A stretch of 64,000 bases of DNA, taken from JANQPA01 sp964628385 (GTDB lineage: Bacteria; Bacteroidota; Bacteroidia; Chitinophagales; Saprospiraceae). How positions within the stretch are numbered: the first letter of the stretch is position 1; each line of letters opens with the position of its first letter. The stretch is taken from NCBI GenBank assembly GCA_964628385.1, contig CAZVOD010000007.1:1-64000 (forward strand), given 5' to 3'. The position numbers and the translations under genes are program-made. The notes below the pieces were generated by a model. It did not search any database. It was not told where the DNA came from and worked only from the letters and a program-made list of their open reading frames with translations. This document shows positions 43,860 to 52,912 of this stretch, piece by piece.

Positions 43860-46709
43860 TTAGAATCGCTCCCAAAAGCGTCTGGGATTACTATCTTCAT
43901 TTTTTTGACCTGGTTTCCCAAAATGTCTCAGCTGATAAGTAAACGTAAGCATAATATATTGCTGAAGAACAATATTCTGGATATCTTCAATGAAGGTTTC
44001 TGTTACATTCCTGGAAATGCTGTTATTTTGCTCCAGCAAATCAAAAACAGACAATTCCAATTCTCCCCTTTGATTCTTAAACAACTTTTTGGCTACTGCT
44101 ACATTCCAAAGGAAGAAATCCTGGTTGAAGGCATCCGATAATCCGGTGAATAGCTGATGCGTCAGGTTACTTCTGAATACCAGGCCAGGCCCAAAGATCA
44201 GGTTTAGGCCTACTTCACTAGTTTGAATGAAGTATTCCTGGTTTAACTCTTCCCGTAAAGTATTTTGTACAAAACTAAGGTTGGAGCGCGAAGAGATCGT
44301 AAAATCTACTTTAGGGCTTATATTACTACTCAAAACCACGCCAGATGTGAGTGATGTGTTGTTGGCAAAGTTATTTTGATCATTGATCAGTCCCGGGTTC
44401 CGGGTGTAATTACCTGAGATATTAAAATTCAGATTAGATTTTAGAAAGCTTACTGGTACTCCATAAGTCACAAATGAGCGGATATTCCAGTAGCCATCCA
44501 GGTTGACCGGGCGGGTCAACTGGCTACCACGCGGAAGTGTTATCCCATTGACCAGCAAGTCATCTTCTTCCGCAATATAAGTTTGATTTCCTATATGATT
44601 ATTTGTCAATGCTATCCTAAGTAAGGTATAGAAAACCGTTGCTTTTTCTGTATTCGTATTGGTGTACCTCGCGATGATATTATGCTCATAAGCCTGCTGC
44701 AGGCCAGCGTTACCCGTAGATAACTGTATAGGATTGGAGTTATTCACCACCTCCTGAAGCTGATTGATCGAGGGCTCTCTGGTATTGGTACGGTAAAATA
44801 TGCGTATATTTTTCTGCCTCGACCACTGATAGCGGATCATAGCAAAAGGGAGAATATTAAAGAAATTACGCTCTACGTCAAGGGGGTTGGGAAATGTCTG
44901 TTCATTATCCAGATTAGCAATCTCTGCATTAGCTCTTAGCATGAAAATAGCTTTTTTATCTCGTTTCATGAAAGAGGCTCCAAGCTGATGGGTATTATAA
45001 TCACTAGTAAAAACGTTGGATAATTGTGGATTTAGAATATCATAATCTTCGGTAGATTCATCAAAATCAAAAGTTTCCTGATCGGATTCTGTTTGATTAA
45101 AGGAAGCCCGATAATTAAACATCAACATACTTGATTTACCTACTGGCTCAGTATAATTCAGCGAAGTAGATAAATTCCAGCCATCGGAAGTCAAATCAGA
45201 GAATTGATCCAAAGCTTCCGTTTGGGTAGTTCTTCCAAAGAAATTATTTTCCGACAATAAAAAGCTTTCTCCTATATTAGAATTAAAACCCGAAGTTACA
45301 CTCAGCGAGATAGTACGCCTGGATTTACCGAAGCGATGTCGGTAGTTAAAATTTGTGGAAAAATTGACGGCATCAAGATCAGAATTGAAGAGGTTCTCGG
45401 TAGAATTCAGCAGTGTACTTCCACGGGCTGTTTGGCCTCTTGTATCATCGAAACCTTCATTTCGCTGAACTGTCAACCGGGGTCGAATTCTGATACGATC
45501 TGTTTCGTTTAATTCAATATCCACGCGGGCATTAAACCGATGATTGATATTGAGGCTTTCTGCTCTATTGGTTTCGGTATAAACTTGGTTAAAAGTATCA
45601 GAAGCATTAAAAAACTGACGATTCAAATCCTGCAGGGCAATATTATCGCTTTCATTATAAAAGTAGCTGCTATTGATTTCTACTTTTTTTCCCCATTTAT
45701 CAGAATAGTTTAACCCAATGGCGTTGGTAGTGGATATACCATTTTGTGTACCCACCAAAAAGTCATTGGCACTTCCTCCACCACGACTACCCTGGCCGCG
45801 TCCTCTGCGGCTTCTTCCGGATGAGCCCAGGACCCCAGCCAGGTCTTCACTGTTAAAGTTTTGCTGGTTAATATTATTGGACTGACCGATGACCGATAGG
45901 CGCATGTCTTTATCAAAAAAGTTAACACTTCCACCTATTTTATACCTATCGTCTCCTTCATCGGGACCATAGCCGGCATAGGCCTTTCCGAATTGTCCAT
46001 TTCTCATATTAGGCTTGGTGACGATATTGATGGTTTTGGTAGTGTTGCCATCATCAAAGCCAGTAAACTCTGACTGATCACTTTGCTGGTCAAAGACCTG
46101 AATTTTGTCAATAACTTCAGCTGGGAGATTCTGTAGGGCGGCGCGGGAATCATTACCAAAGAACTCTCTTCCGTCAACCAGTACTCGTCCTACGTTTTCG
46201 CCCTGAGCTTCTACCCTTCCATTTTGTACCACAACGCCGGGCATCTTCTTGATCAGGTCTTCTGCATTAGCATCGGGATTAGTTTTGTAAGCTGCGGCAT
46301 TAAACTGGATAGTATCGCCCAGCTGTTCGGCTCTGACAATTTTATCTTTTACTATTACCTGTTCCAGCTCCGTAGCTAATTCCTTCATCTCCAGTCGTCC
46401 TACCCTTACCATCTGGCCACTCATTTCAATATCCTGGGTGATTTTTTGGTACCCGATATAAGTTACCTCAAGACGATACGTTCCATTTTTTACATCCTTA
46501 AGAAAGAAGCGCCCTCTTTCATTAGTCACAGTAGTAGCAATTTCCTCTTCAGTGGTTGGATTTACCAAAGACACGTGAGCACCGATTAGTGGCTCTTCTG
46601 CTTTAGCATCCATAACTACACCGAATACTGCTCTTTCGAAACCTGGGCGTTGGGCTATCATTGGCTGCATCATTAGCAAGCCCAAAATTAAAAGTAAAGC
46701 ATTTCTCAT
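43860..46709 (-). CDS. CarboxypepD_reg-like / TonB-dependent-type outer-membrane protein
   Basis: Product of 949 residues. Signal peptide 1-19 (ends MIAQ). Residues about 25-110 form a carboxypeptidase-regulatory-like beta sandwich (VVMDAKAEEPLIGAHVSLVN, GTYRLEVTYIGYQKI). A plug-like domain follows (about 135-235: LIKKMPGVVVQNGRVEAQGE, VLVDGREFFGNDSRA, IDKIQVFDQQSDQSEFTGF), then a large beta-barrel typical of the 'outer membrane beta-barrel family' (OMP_b-brl_3). No TonB box and no SusD partner are seen, so it may be an export or adhesion-related barrel rather than a nutrient transporter. An odd Arg/Gly-rich insert (SSGRSRRGRGQGSRGGG, about residue 290-310) sits in the barrel. It is followed by the Spy-like lipoprotein gene. 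Confidence 0.85.
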   Translation of the reverse strand: MRNALLLILGLLMMQPMIAQRPGFERAVFGVVMDAKAEEPLIGAHVSLVNPTTEEEIATTVTNERGRFFLKDVKNGTYRLEVTYIGYQKITQDIEMSGQMVRVGRLEMKELATELEQVIVKDKIVRAEQLGDTIQFNAAAYKTNPDANAEDLIKKMPGVVVQNGRVEAQGENVGRVLVDGREFFGNDSRAALQNLPAEVIDKIQVFDQQSDQSEFTGFDDGNTTKTINIVTKPNMRNGQFGKAYAGYGPDEGDDRYKIGGSVNFFDKDMRLSVIGQSNNINQQNFNSEDLAGVLGSSGRSRRGRGQGSRGGGSANDFLVGTQNGISTTNAIGLNYSDKWGKKVEINSSYFYNESDNIALQDLNRQFFNASDTFNQVYTETNRAESLNINHRFNARVDIELNETDRIRIRPRLTVQRNEGFDDTRGQTARGSTLLNSTENLFNSDLDAVNFSTNFNYRHRFGKSRRTISLSVTSGFNSNIGESFLLSENNFFGRTTQTEALDQFSDLTSDGWNLSTSLNYTEPVGKSSMLMFNYRASFNQTESDQETFDFDESTEDYDILNPQLSNVFTSDYNTHQLGASFMKRDKKAIFMLRANAEIANLDNEQTFPNPLDVERNFFNILPFAMIRYQWSRQKNIRIFYRTNTREPSINQLQEVVNNSNPIQLSTGNAGLQQAYEHNIIARYTNTNTEKATVFYTLLRIALTNNHIGNQTYIAEEDDLLVNGITLPRGSQLTRPVNLDGYWNIRSFVTYGVPVSFLKSNLNFNISGNYTRNPGLINDQNNFANNTSLTSGVVLSSNISPKVDFTISSRSNLSFVQNTLREELNQEYFIQTSEVGLNLIFGPGLVFRSNLTHQLFTGLSDAFNQDFFLWNVAVAKKLFKNQRGELELSVFDLLEQNNSISRNVTETFIEDIQNIVLQQYIMLTFTYQLRHFGKPGQKNEDSNPRRFWERF

Positions 46710-46776
46710 ATCAGAGCTTTTTTAGGTTAGACCATTATGAATCCTATTTTTTCCCAAAATCCAAAAAAAATAGCTA

Positions 46777-48231
46777 TTACTTTTTGCATTCGTATAGGAA
46801 GATTTCGTCTCGGAAGATTTGTTTTACCTGATAATGAGTTTGGATGAAATTTTTGATGGGGAAAGTATCATTTTCATTTCCTCCTTTCAAAATGATAAAC
46901 CGAGGAGCTTCTTTAATCAGTTGTGCTGCCAGTTGTTCCAAATCAATTTTCAATGCATAAATATGGCTGGGCGTCCAAACCAGAGAGGAGTGTACATAAG
47001 GTATGGGGCTTCCTTTTTTTAGCAGATGATAGAGAATCTGCTGATAATTTCCGATGTATATCTGTTCATTTTCTTTCAAATCTTTTTCCAGTTCTGCAGC
47101 AATGATTTGGGGGTAATCTTTTTTCAAAAAATAATCCTGAATATGAAAAAACAGCACCGCGGCGATCAATATTCCAAATAGATACCACCTGAACTTCCCG
47201 GTTCGCACCCAGCGAATCCATTTTGGGGTTTGGGAGATTGGTAGATCAAAAAAAGAGCCGGCCAAGAAACAAAACGGCAACATGACCTGAATACAATAGT
47301 GGGCAAAGAATTTACCGGGTATCAGTGCAATTATCCAGGCCAGTACAAACCAGAGCATGCCTAATACTCTAGTACTTTGGGGGATATGTTTATTAAAAAA
47401 AGCAAGAAAGAAAAAAGCCGAAACTGGAAAGAATCGCCCCATAAAGTCAAAAAAGAAAACAGGGTACTCCCATAGAGAGGCACTATCCGGGTAGCGGGAG
47501 CTCACCTCAAAGGAATAGAAGAGGAATTCTGTAAGGAAGCCAAGGCTTTGATAATAGAGCAGTAATGCAGCAAAAGGTAGGGTAAAACCCAGGATCATCA
47601 AGAAGCCTTTTACCAGAAATGTCACAGTATTATGCTTCTGGATGTAAGTCTGCCAGGCCAGCAAAAGCCCCAGTGCCAGGGCATCAAAAGCAACCACATA
47701 TTTAATGATAAAGCCGACTCCCAGCAGCAGTCCGACTCCAAAATAGAGAAGGATATTTTTTTGATGGATAAATAAGTAGAGCGCTGCAGCTGTAAAGGTG
47801 GTAAAAAAGGTCTCTGTATTCGGCGATATGCCATAAAAGGTAAACATACTGTTGAGGATAATAAACAGGAGCCCGGCGGCGAGAGCGGCCTGGTGGGAAC
47901 TGTCATCTTTCTTTTTGGCCTGATACAGGAAAAAGGCCGTCAGCCCCAAAAATAAGCTTGCCGCTAGCCGCATTCCAAAAATTGAAGGCCCAAGAATGGC
48001 TTGTATAGCTGCGTAGATCCAAAAAATCCCGATAGGCTTGGTATCGATAACGTCTATAAAGTAGGTTTGTCCTTTTAGCAAGGCATCAGCGATAACAATA
48101 TAGGTGGATTCGTCGTGATCGATCACGCTGATAAAGTAGGAGAAAAAGCGCAGCAGAACTGCGAAGGCCAGCATTACGATTAGGACCATCCAGGTGGGCC
48201 ATATTGTCGTAGGATGGGATTGTTGATTCAT
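46777..48231 (-). CDS. GT39/ArnT-type membrane glycosyltransferase
   Basis: Product of 484 residues with about ten to twelve transmembrane helices and short loops. The first loop contains SVIDHDESTYIVIADALLKG (the D-x-D/E acidic motif of GT39/PMT/ArnT enzymes), followed by VIDTKPIGIFWIYAA. The C-terminal ~100 residues form a soluble periplasmic domain. These enzymes use polyprenyl-phosphate sugars to modify proteins or lipids. Acceptor and sugar are unknown. Upstream, 48299-48368 holds strong palindromes that may regulate it. Confidence 0.8.
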   Translation of the reverse strand: MNQQSHPTTIWPTWMVLIVMLAFAVLLRFFSYFISVIDHDESTYIVIADALLKGQTYFIDVIDTKPIGIFWIYAAIQAILGPSIFGMRLAASLFLGLTAFFLYQAKKKDDSSHQAALAAGLLFIILNSMFTFYGISPNTETFFTTFTAAALYLFIHQKNILLYFGVGLLLGVGFIIKYVVAFDALALGLLLAWQTYIQKHNTVTFLVKGFLMILGFTLPFAALLLYYQSLGFLTEFLFYSFEVSSRYPDSASLWEYPVFFFDFMGRFFPVSAFFFLAFFNKHIPQSTRVLGMLWFVLAWIIALIPGKFFAHYCIQVMLPFCFLAGSFFDLPISQTPKWIRWVRTGKFRWYLFGILIAAVLFFHIQDYFLKKDYPQIIAAELEKDLKENEQIYIGNYQQILYHLLKKGSPIPYVHSSLVWTPSHIYALKIDLEQLAAQLIKEAPRFIILKGGNENDTFPIKNFIQTHYQVKQIFRDEIFLYECKK

Positions 48232-48298
48232 TGTGTCTCTGTATGAGCTTTATTCTGGGGATAAAATTAGCAAAAAAAAGACGGGTTGGCGTGGTGGG

Positions 48299-48481
48299 TA
48301 GACATGTCATGTCTAAATATGACATCTAATCCGACCACAGACATGTCATATTTAGATATGACATGTCTGCGATTTTATAACTTTGAAACAAGTCTTTTCT
48401 ACAGTAGGCTATTGTCAAGGAAAATGACGCCGAAATATATCCCTCAAAAAAGGACATGACATGTCTAGACATGACATGTCT
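48299..48481. repeat. Cluster of GACATGTC palindromes
   Basis: TAGACATGTCATGTCTA (48299-48315) is a perfect 17-nt palindrome. AGACATGTCATAT / ATATGACATGTCT (48339-48351 / 48356-48368) is a perfect 13-bp inverted repeat. A 15-nt unit GACATGACATGTCTA stands in tandem at 48453-48467 and 48468-48481, ending 4 nt before the stop of the large LRR protein gene. At 48382-48398 TTTGAAACAAGTCTTTT is a half copy of the dispersed element. The cluster fills the space between the LRR gene and the glycosyltransferase gene, both on the minus strand, so it could hold terminators, operators or both. Confidence 0.8.
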
Positions 48482-48485
48482 TGCG

Positions 48486-51400
48486 TCAAGAAAATAAGCG
48501 CCCAATCCAGGATTTCTGCTCCGGCGGCTCCTGAGCAAAAACCAATCCAGCTAAGCGACTAATTAATTGCGCTTCCTCCAGATCATGATCTTCAAAAGTA
48601 ATTAGATGAACAGCGTATGCATTGTATATCTCCCAATATTTGGTCTTTATGCGCTTTAGCTCAGCTAGTGGCGCTTCCCCCTTGGCCCCTTCCTGCCCCG
48701 AACCCGATAACATCACTTTACCCTTTTCAGTACCCCGCTCTATCTTCCTGTAAAGCTGCTCTAATTCTTCTATCGCCTCAAAAATCTCGTGATAGTAAAT
48801 ATGCCCAACAATTGGCATCAGATCTGAATTAGACATAGCACCAGGAAGCCTACTTATTTTCCTGCGCACCTCCCTATCTTTATAAAAGACTTCTTCTACT
48901 GTATCTCGAATCTTATTGATTTCGATATCCAAAATATCTTTAGCCATAGTCCTTTGGCTCCTCATAGCATAAAGTTTGTTCAATCGGCTGGCCAGGGTCA
49001 GACTCAGCACTTTCAGGTCTTCCGGAATGCTGGAAAGGCTCGCATAGAGCAAAGACAAAGCTATATTCCCGGCCCCTAATAGCCCAAAGAAACTGCCCGA
49101 ACCTGAATTCCAAAGCGTACTCAAGGTTTTAGAAAATGTTGAAGAGCGCTGAATCTTTCTATGCTCTACCAATTCCAGGCCCTCCAAAATACTCCTGTAG
49201 ATTTTTGTGTTTCTTATTTCATAATCGCTACCCGCAATGGTGCCAATGGTCAACTCCTTTTTCAAAAAAGATAAGTTGCTTTGCCACAACTCGACCGCAT
49301 AATTGTGCAAAGGCGATAAATTGAATTTTGCAAAACGCCTAAATTGGTCGCTACCCTCAAGATTATTCGCACTGATCAGTTTCTTGATTTCATCGATCTC
49401 CCCGGAATCAGGCCCACTGGAAGTTTTGGATACGACAGCAGCAGCTTCTGGAATAGCCTGAAATAAAGAATGTACGACCTTTATCCTACCAACCTGATAC
49501 GCCTCCGAAGAAATCATACCACGCTCGTTATCGCTCAGTAGGTCTTTAAATTGAGCACTCAAAACTATCAGTTCTTCTTTGTAAGCTAACTCCATTGAGT
49601 TGATGACCCTGAAGGCCTCCTCTATCTCATTCTTCAACAAATGATCCCGAATGGTTTGCATATTTTCATTAAACCTACCAACGCCGCTTTCTATATTTCT
49701 TATCAACTTCTCAGCAAAACTTCTCAGCTTTTTCGGCGTCTCCACTTCAGCTTCAATATCTAATGTATCCCTCTTCTGGTTTCTTTCGTAATGGTGTCTA
49801 GCACTAATCAAAACAACTTCCTTAGTTTGCTCTTTACTCAAATCAAGCTCCATAAAGTAATTAACTTCGTCTCTTACATCAATGGTTTGGCTCAGTCTCT
49901 GCTTTAGATCTTGAACTAAAGTTCCATCTAATCGTACCTTCACCAGGTCCTTTTCAAAACCCGGAACCTGTTCCGGTAACAACTGAATTAACTCAAATGC
50001 TCTACCCGTTAACTCCAGATAGGTATCAGAAGTGTGCCGATATGCGTTGTTAGTGACCTCGTCTTCTATAGCCTGTGCCAACAAGTAAATAGAATCTTCC
50101 GTGTATAAAGCTTCCGGCTCTAGCATCTCGATAGCATATGCTGAAAGTTCCTGTAACACCTCCTGTAACTTTGCCATGGCAAGCATTTTTTCCAACTCCT
50201 CCTTCTTCTGATAAGGGGAAAACAGCTCCCGCTCCTTAATTTTTAGGAAAAGCCGCTTCATCTCGCCGAGTTGCTGAGCCTCTAGCCGCTGATAAGGCGC
50301 ATCACTGAGTCTGAAATTCTTTCGGCGCTTCTCTATGCCTGAAATAGATGCATTAAGACTTTCGTACTCTGACTGCCACACGCGCTGCCCCGGACTCTTC
50401 AAGATTTGCGCTAAAATTTCTAGTGACCTTGATAATTCCTTCCTTTCAATGGCTTGAAGTCCCAGCTCCACAAGAAGCTTGATATCATCGGGCAGCTCTT
50501 TTTCCTTTAATTCATCCAGTAAATGGAGAAAACGGTACACTATCTGATTTCTAGTGATATTATAATGCTCTTGTGTTATGAGCGCCTGCGTTAGTTCTCT
50601 GTACGAATTTTTCCACTTTGCCCTTAATAAAAGAAAATCGTCGCTGAATTGCTCGTCGTCCATGAATAATGGCTCTGCCAATTCTAGCGCCTTATCGAGA
50701 TTATCTTCAGAAACTAACCGTTTTATTCTTTCCAGCTTTGAAGCCAAAACGCCTATCGATGATTCCTCCGGTGCCGTTCCAGTAGAGCTTCCCAAAGTAA
50801 TATCATAATTCAACACTTTCTTTTTCAGTTGCTCCAATTCTTTTTCTAACTGCTCCCGAATCATTAAAGCTATCGATTCGGAGGTGTTGGAAGGCTCTGC
50901 CTGAACCTGTTGTACCATTTTTTGATTGTCCTCAAACTGAGCCCGTTGATACTGAATCAACTGGCTTTCCAGCAAAGTCGCGCTATGGATTTTTTCATTA
51001 ATCAATTGCGCTACTTTATCGAGTTCGTCAAAGCAAAACTGATATTGCTCGTTTTCCAGTGCTTCATTAGCAACGCCTAAAGATTGAATACTTACGTACT
51101 GCTCTTCCAGCAATTCTCTTCTTACAAATTTCCTGATCAATTCCATCTCCTCTCCTGCCAGTAGAATAGGTGGGTCTTGCATAGGATTATTGAAAAAATT
51201 GATAATTTTCAGATTGGGCATGTCAAATAGCTGGTAGGGCAATTCTTCCAGGTTATTGTAACTAATATCTAATTCCTCCAAGCCGGAGAGTAAAGGCACC
51301 AAATTAGGCAATTGGTATAAGCCATTATTGCTGTAATGCAGTCGCTTAAGATGATCCAAACCACCAATTCTTCTATCCAATTTGTCAATTCGATTAGGAT

Positions 51401-52901
51401 TTAAATCTCCCGGATTCCCCAAAACTAATAGTTCCAGATGCGTCAGTTCATAGACTTGTTCCGGCAGCTCTGTCAACCCTAAGTTACTCAAATTCAATGC
51501 CAATGATTCATAGCTATGTTGTACCCGCTCTTGAACTTCAATATTTTTAAGCTGGTCTTGTTTATGTTTTAACTGATCTTCAAACCCAATCAGAGCCAAA
51601 GCTACATCTTCTTTGATTTTTTCATTAGCAAATTCCAGTTGCCTTAATTCATCTAGTTTCTTTAAGGCTTTTTGCTCATTTTCAATTTGCCATTCCAACT
51701 GCTCTTTTTCCTCTGTAATAAATTCCCGCATCATACTCCGAGCTGAGTTTACCCGCTCTTCCAGATGCGCAAAACGAGGCTCCCACTTCTGCCCCTTTAT
51801 CCTAAAGCTCGAAATAATTTTCAGGATACTCCCGTAAGAATAAACATTAGACAGATAATCTGCCGCCCATTGATTTTCGATACCTTGGCCGGTTGGAGTT
51901 ATCAAGCGAACGATCCTGTTAAGATAGATTCGGCGTTCATTCAGGCTTTTTTCCAACAACCCTATTAACTGTTCCAAACGCCCGACTAATTCAGAAGCAA
52001 TCGCCTGGCCTATTATTTTTTCTAATAGCTCTAATTGTGCGTAGAAAAGCCCTGTGAAATTTTCTTCAAAAATAAACTGAAGAGCGTGCAGCTGTTCAAA
52101 ATTAATTTTTCCAAAATCATATTCTTCCCGCAGTTTTGCTATACGCTGTCGTAGCCCTGCTTTTCTGTTTTCTACTTCCTCCTCTTCCTTTGCAAGATCG
52201 CCAGCTTTTTCTTTCAGCTCTTCAATCACTTTTTCACTCATCTTACTTCGAATACGAGCGGGCACTTTCAAAAGCGTGGTATCTCCCTCTTCAGGATTGG
52301 TTGTCAATACAGCTGAATATTCTACCAAATCACCAAATTCTTCATCTTGTTCTTGTAGCTCATTTATTAGCATGTGCAATCGAAGCAAAGCCTTATTCGA
52401 ATATTTTTGCTCTTTATTCTCCAGAAAATCCCGCATTTTTTGAGCGGCATAACCTTTATCCAGAGCTACCAGTGCAGTCCACTGCAGCACATCCTTACGG
52501 TTTTGTCGCCGCGGGTGACTGTAGTACCGGTCTGCGTACTGATAGGTAAAATTTGCCAGCTCTTCCTGCCGATCGTGAATGTCATTACAAAACCGAGTAT
52601 CCGCCGACAGTTCCTGCAAAAGAGCTTTACGAATATCTCTTGGCACTTCATACAAATCGAATCCTACCCGGTCACAAAGGTCAGAGTGAATGAAATCAGA
52701 AATGGCTGTATATGGAATCAGTTGAGATTTTCCATAGTTATCCTGATAATGCTTAAAATTTAGCCAAAGCTGGTAGAGGAGTTGTGAAGTTAAAAATATG
52801 GGAAATGCGGCGTGATAAGCAAAATTGAGATTGCCTTCCTGGTAAGGTTCAGGAAATTTCTTTTGGAAAACTTCAATGATCGTTCTTGCATTTAGCTGCA
52901 T
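48486..52901 (-). CDS. Large coiled-coil / leucine-rich-repeat protein of the vWA-MoxR operon
   Basis: Product of 1471 residues, no signal peptide or transmembrane segment, highly helical and charged. Order: an N-terminal helical domain (1-200; NFAYHAAFPIFLTSQLLYQL), coiled coil (about 230-450), a short LRR block (about 465-580) with repeats such as ALNLSNLGLTELPEQVYEL, RLHYSNNGLYQLPNLVPL and ELDISYNNLEELPYQLFDM, another coiled-coil region (600-720), and a long TPR-like or helical tail to the end. No catalytic motif is visible. It is the last gene of the minus-strand operon, 11 bp after the vWA gene. In vWA-MoxR conflict systems a large helical protein often bridges the NTPase and the effector; I infer a sensor/scaffold role. 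It is by far the largest gene in the window. Confidence 0.75.
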   Translation of the reverse strand: MQLNARTIIEVFQKKFPEPYQEGNLNFAYHAAFPIFLTSQLLYQLWLNFKHYQDNYGKSQLIPYTAISDFIHSDLCDRVGFDLYEVPRDIRKALLQELSADTRFCNDIHDRQEELANFTYQYADRYYSHPRRQNRKDVLQWTALVALDKGYAAQKMRDFLENKEQKYSNKALLRLHMLINELQEQDEEFGDLVEYSAVLTTNPEEGDTTLLKVPARIRSKMSEKVIEELKEKAGDLAKEEEEVENRKAGLRQRIAKLREEYDFGKINFEQLHALQFIFEENFTGLFYAQLELLEKIIGQAIASELVGRLEQLIGLLEKSLNERRIYLNRIVRLITPTGQGIENQWAADYLSNVYSYGSILKIISSFRIKGQKWEPRFAHLEERVNSARSMMREFITEEKEQLEWQIENEQKALKKLDELRQLEFANEKIKEDVALALIGFEDQLKHKQDQLKNIEVQERVQHSYESLALNLSNLGLTELPEQVYELTHLELLVLGNPGDLNPNRIDKLDRRIGGLDHLKRLHYSNNGLYQLPNLVPLLSGLEELDISYNNLEELPYQLFDMPNLKIINFFNNPMQDPPILLAGEEMELIRKFVRRELLEEQYVSIQSLGVANEALENEQYQFCFDELDKVAQLINEKIHSATLLESQLIQYQRAQFEDNQKMVQQVQAEPSNTSESIALMIREQLEKELEQLKKKVLNYDITLGSSTGTAPEESSIGVLASKLERIKRLVSEDNLDKALELAEPLFMDDEQFSDDFLLLRAKWKNSYRELTQALITQEHYNITRNQIVYRFLHLLDELKEKELPDDIKLLVELGLQAIERKELSRSLEILAQILKSPGQRVWQSEYESLNASISGIEKRRKNFRLSDAPYQRLEAQQLGEMKRLFLKIKERELFSPYQKKEELEKMLAMAKLQEVLQELSAYAIEMLEPEALYTEDSIYLLAQAIEDEVTNNAYRHTSDTYLELTGRAFELIQLLPEQVPGFEKDLVKVRLDGTLVQDLKQRLSQTIDVRDEVNYFMELDLSKEQTKEVVLISARHHYERNQKRDTLDIEAEVETPKKLRSFAEKLIRNIESGVGRFNENMQTIRDHLLKNEIEEAFRVINSMELAYKEELIVLSAQFKDLLSDNERGMISSEAYQVGRIKVVHSLFQAIPEAAAVVSKTSSGPDSGEIDEIKKLISANNLEGSDQFRRFAKFNLSPLHNYAVELWQSNLSFLKKELTIGTIAGSDYEIRNTKIYRSILEGLELVEHRKIQRSSTFSKTLSTLWNSGSGSFFGLLGAGNIALSLLYASLSSIPEDLKVLSLTLASRLNKLYAMRSQRTMAKDILDIEINKIRDTVEEVFYKDREVRRKISRLPGAMSNSDLMPIVGHIYYHEIFEAIEELEQLYRKIERGTEKGKVMLSGSGQEGAKGEAPLAELKRIKTKYWEIYNAYAVHLITFEDHDLEEAQLISRLAGLVFAQEPPEQKSWIGRLFS

Positions 52902-52912
52902 AATAATTTGTT

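Noticed and set aside
46777..48231. Glycosyltransferase as a sixth gene of the vWA-MoxR operon
   Set aside because: It is separated from the LRR gene by a 254-bp region full of palindromes and has no functional link to the system.
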